From the NCBI GenBank assembly GCA_964563495.1, contig CAZLYK010000075.1:1-24811 (forward strand): a DNA stretch of 24,811 nucleotides, given 5' to 3'. The notes beneath the pieces are model-generated. The model made no database searches, was not told the DNA's origin, and worked only from the letters and a program-made list of their open reading frames with translations. Below are positions 24,701 through 24,811 of the stretch, piece by piece (position 1 is the first letter of the stretch; every line of letters begins with the position of its first letter). The DNA is from CAZLYK01 sp964563495. Its GTDB lineage: Bacteria > Acidobacteriota > Blastocatellia > RBC074. The translations under genes and the position numbers were made by a program.

Positions 24701-24811
24701 TTATGTCGGGACCAGGGGCACGCACCTGCTCAGGTTTGCGACCCCGAACCTGGGTCCCAGCTCGATCGCGTTTGTCAGCTCGATCGACACTGAAACGCCC
24801 TTCCCGGGAAG
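21720..24811 (+). CDS. Oar-like TonB-dependent receptor, 3' end beyond the window
   Basis: The reading frame is open from ATG 21720 (behind AGGAGCAAAAT) to the window edge, more than 1030 codons. A signal peptide (FYLLTVVIVVCSVPSQSRAQ) is followed by a carboxypeptidase-regulatory-like domain (about 30-110; GAIKGVVVEFGLKSPVPGATV, TDLNGEYFIKMLQVGRY). A Pro/Thr/Val/Gly-rich linker (about 125-185; repeated TPPVT units) leads to a plug domain (about 200-340; QFTVNGIRSRANNFTIDGSDNNDEDIG) and the first part of the beta-barrel (GGPVVKDKTFFFLSAERQ, ADQIRVRPNFTLTLGLRYELN, PHLAFAWDPFGTGKTSIRAGYGIYYDQ). Such receptors are abundant in acidobacteria and are thought to import or bind large substrates at the outer membrane. 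The long linker between the first domain and the plug is unusual. Confidence 0.92.
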   Translation, partial: MQKIHIKLFYLLTVVIVVCSVPSQSRAQTITSGAIKGVVVEFGLKSPVPGATVIVQNQDTGLTRSALTDLNGEYFIKMLQVGRYSVTGSCPGFEAVPTSATRISVRILDPSTVTPPPIELRRTLGPGVAPGGVPAQPGVVQPPGTTPPVTPRPGTTPPVTTPPVTAAPGVTPPVTTPTTGQQPSGGGDGEESAQLVNTSNASRIQHFDLRQLMILPLPGIRTFDDLAFLSPGVALPPLAIGSLVGPGVGPGVGTSGQFTVNGIRSRANNFTIDGSDNNDEDIGVRRQGFTSLVPQSIESMEAIQITTLLPEPQLGRNMGAQVNGVSRSGGTQYHGTIYGFYTDRRLKARDAFDLTGGPATFPLTRSSDGRPVRIARLTTAGQLVDIRPLAPANPVGGENPFTRGQYGFVFGGPVVKDKTFFFLSAERQDINAAKESHFAVPTIAARGLFGSGETGLLDSAGRPVYPTSVSANGFISLYPFPNNPRGPYGPATYTDVLPANADGTIFSIKLDQRLNAFNREHTLTGRYNFTNDRTTLPVTGEALFSTQRARVRTQNLSIFFDSSLSPSAANQVRLSYGRTRLRFNEVRNSFLLPGGRGLTNASERAYLLNAPYIYNTSTSADSFFQIVDGYETENITGPLGQVAVTGYSSIGTDVFNFPQQRTNNTYQFADTLIYDRSNHRITTGFDVRWSHLNSFLDRNFRSQAVFNGAQDIESYNGVSSINPGGFYLGRDYLSVGAPTGFYQTLSRGTPDSTIGLRYWQDNLFFADQIRVRPNFTLTLGLRYELNTVPREVNRRIESTFNSPEVRQFIASERQLTGQYLGQSSSGLDAFLSGRFKIYQTDTDNLAPHLAFAWDPFGTGKTSIRAGYGIYYDQVLGAVISQSRNVFPRFLTVNLGGFNPNCDPVNNPQACLAFLPHKFVSVNPAFFAKPGTLNQYNEPLIGDPVFGMILAAVVTTLTTGPGFILPDAHLETPYSQHWGLTFEREFGRDFLFSAAYVGTRGTHLLRFATPNLGPSSIAFVSSIDTETPFPG

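Overview
The window looks like a chromosomal segment of a GC-rich, diderm, heterotrophic bacterium, most likely an acidobacterium of the Blastocatellia type. That placement is an inference from style: an Oar-like TonB-dependent receptor with an N-terminal carboxypeptidase-regulatory domain, a PQQ-type propeller protein, a sigma-54 hybrid kinase/regulator pair, and intergenic palindromic repeats of the ACAGGATT and GAATNNN kinds. No rRNA, tRNA, CRISPR array or transposase gene was seen.

Region 1 (about 60-2255) is a mobile element. Two 38-bp terminal inverted repeats that begin GGGG and end TAAG, the Tn3-family format, enclose 2196 bp and are flanked by a 5-bp direct repeat AGTCC. There is no transposase. 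Inside are a VOC/glyoxalase-fold gene bounded by an integron attC-like site and a matching core site, which together look like a complete gene cassette, and a second cassette-like gene for an exported HExxH protein whose start codon is out of frame. A third copy of the 38-bp repeat forms a large hairpin at the right end.

Region 2 (2282-7081, minus strand) holds a PQQ/BamB-like propeller protein, then an NtrC-type sigma-54 activator and a membrane-bound hybrid histidine kinase that overlap by 4 bp.

Region 3 (7173-13903, plus strand) is the most interesting block. It is divergent from the kinase pair and begins with a good sigma-54 promoter match. Gene order: MprF-type aminoacyl-phosphatidylglycerol synthase; HtrA/Deg protease; AcvB/VirJ-like hydrolase (characterised AcvB cleaves lysyl-phosphatidylglycerol); MprF-type flippase domain as a separate protein; small membrane protein; and a second PG-aminoacyltransferase domain fused to a YflT/DUF1269-like stress domain. 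I read this as a split MprF system with synthesis, flipping, removal and quality control in one stress-controlled cluster. The flippase N-terminus is encoded by an inserted palindromic heptamer repeat.

Region 4 (13893-18446) has a 47-bp perfect palindrome, a periplasmic BON-domain protein and, divergently, tatA coupled to a three-domain GH18-NodB-GT2 polysaccharide protein. Both directions have sigma-54-type promoter matches, so the activator at 3741-5105 may control an envelope-remodelling regulon across regions 3 and 4.

Region 5 (18373-24811) contains a broken YHS-domain gene, a slipin/NfeD pair, a BNR/sialidase-like secreted protein, a pyridoxamine-phosphate-oxidase-fold protein and the 5' 3.1 kb of an Oar-like TonB-dependent receptor that runs off the window.
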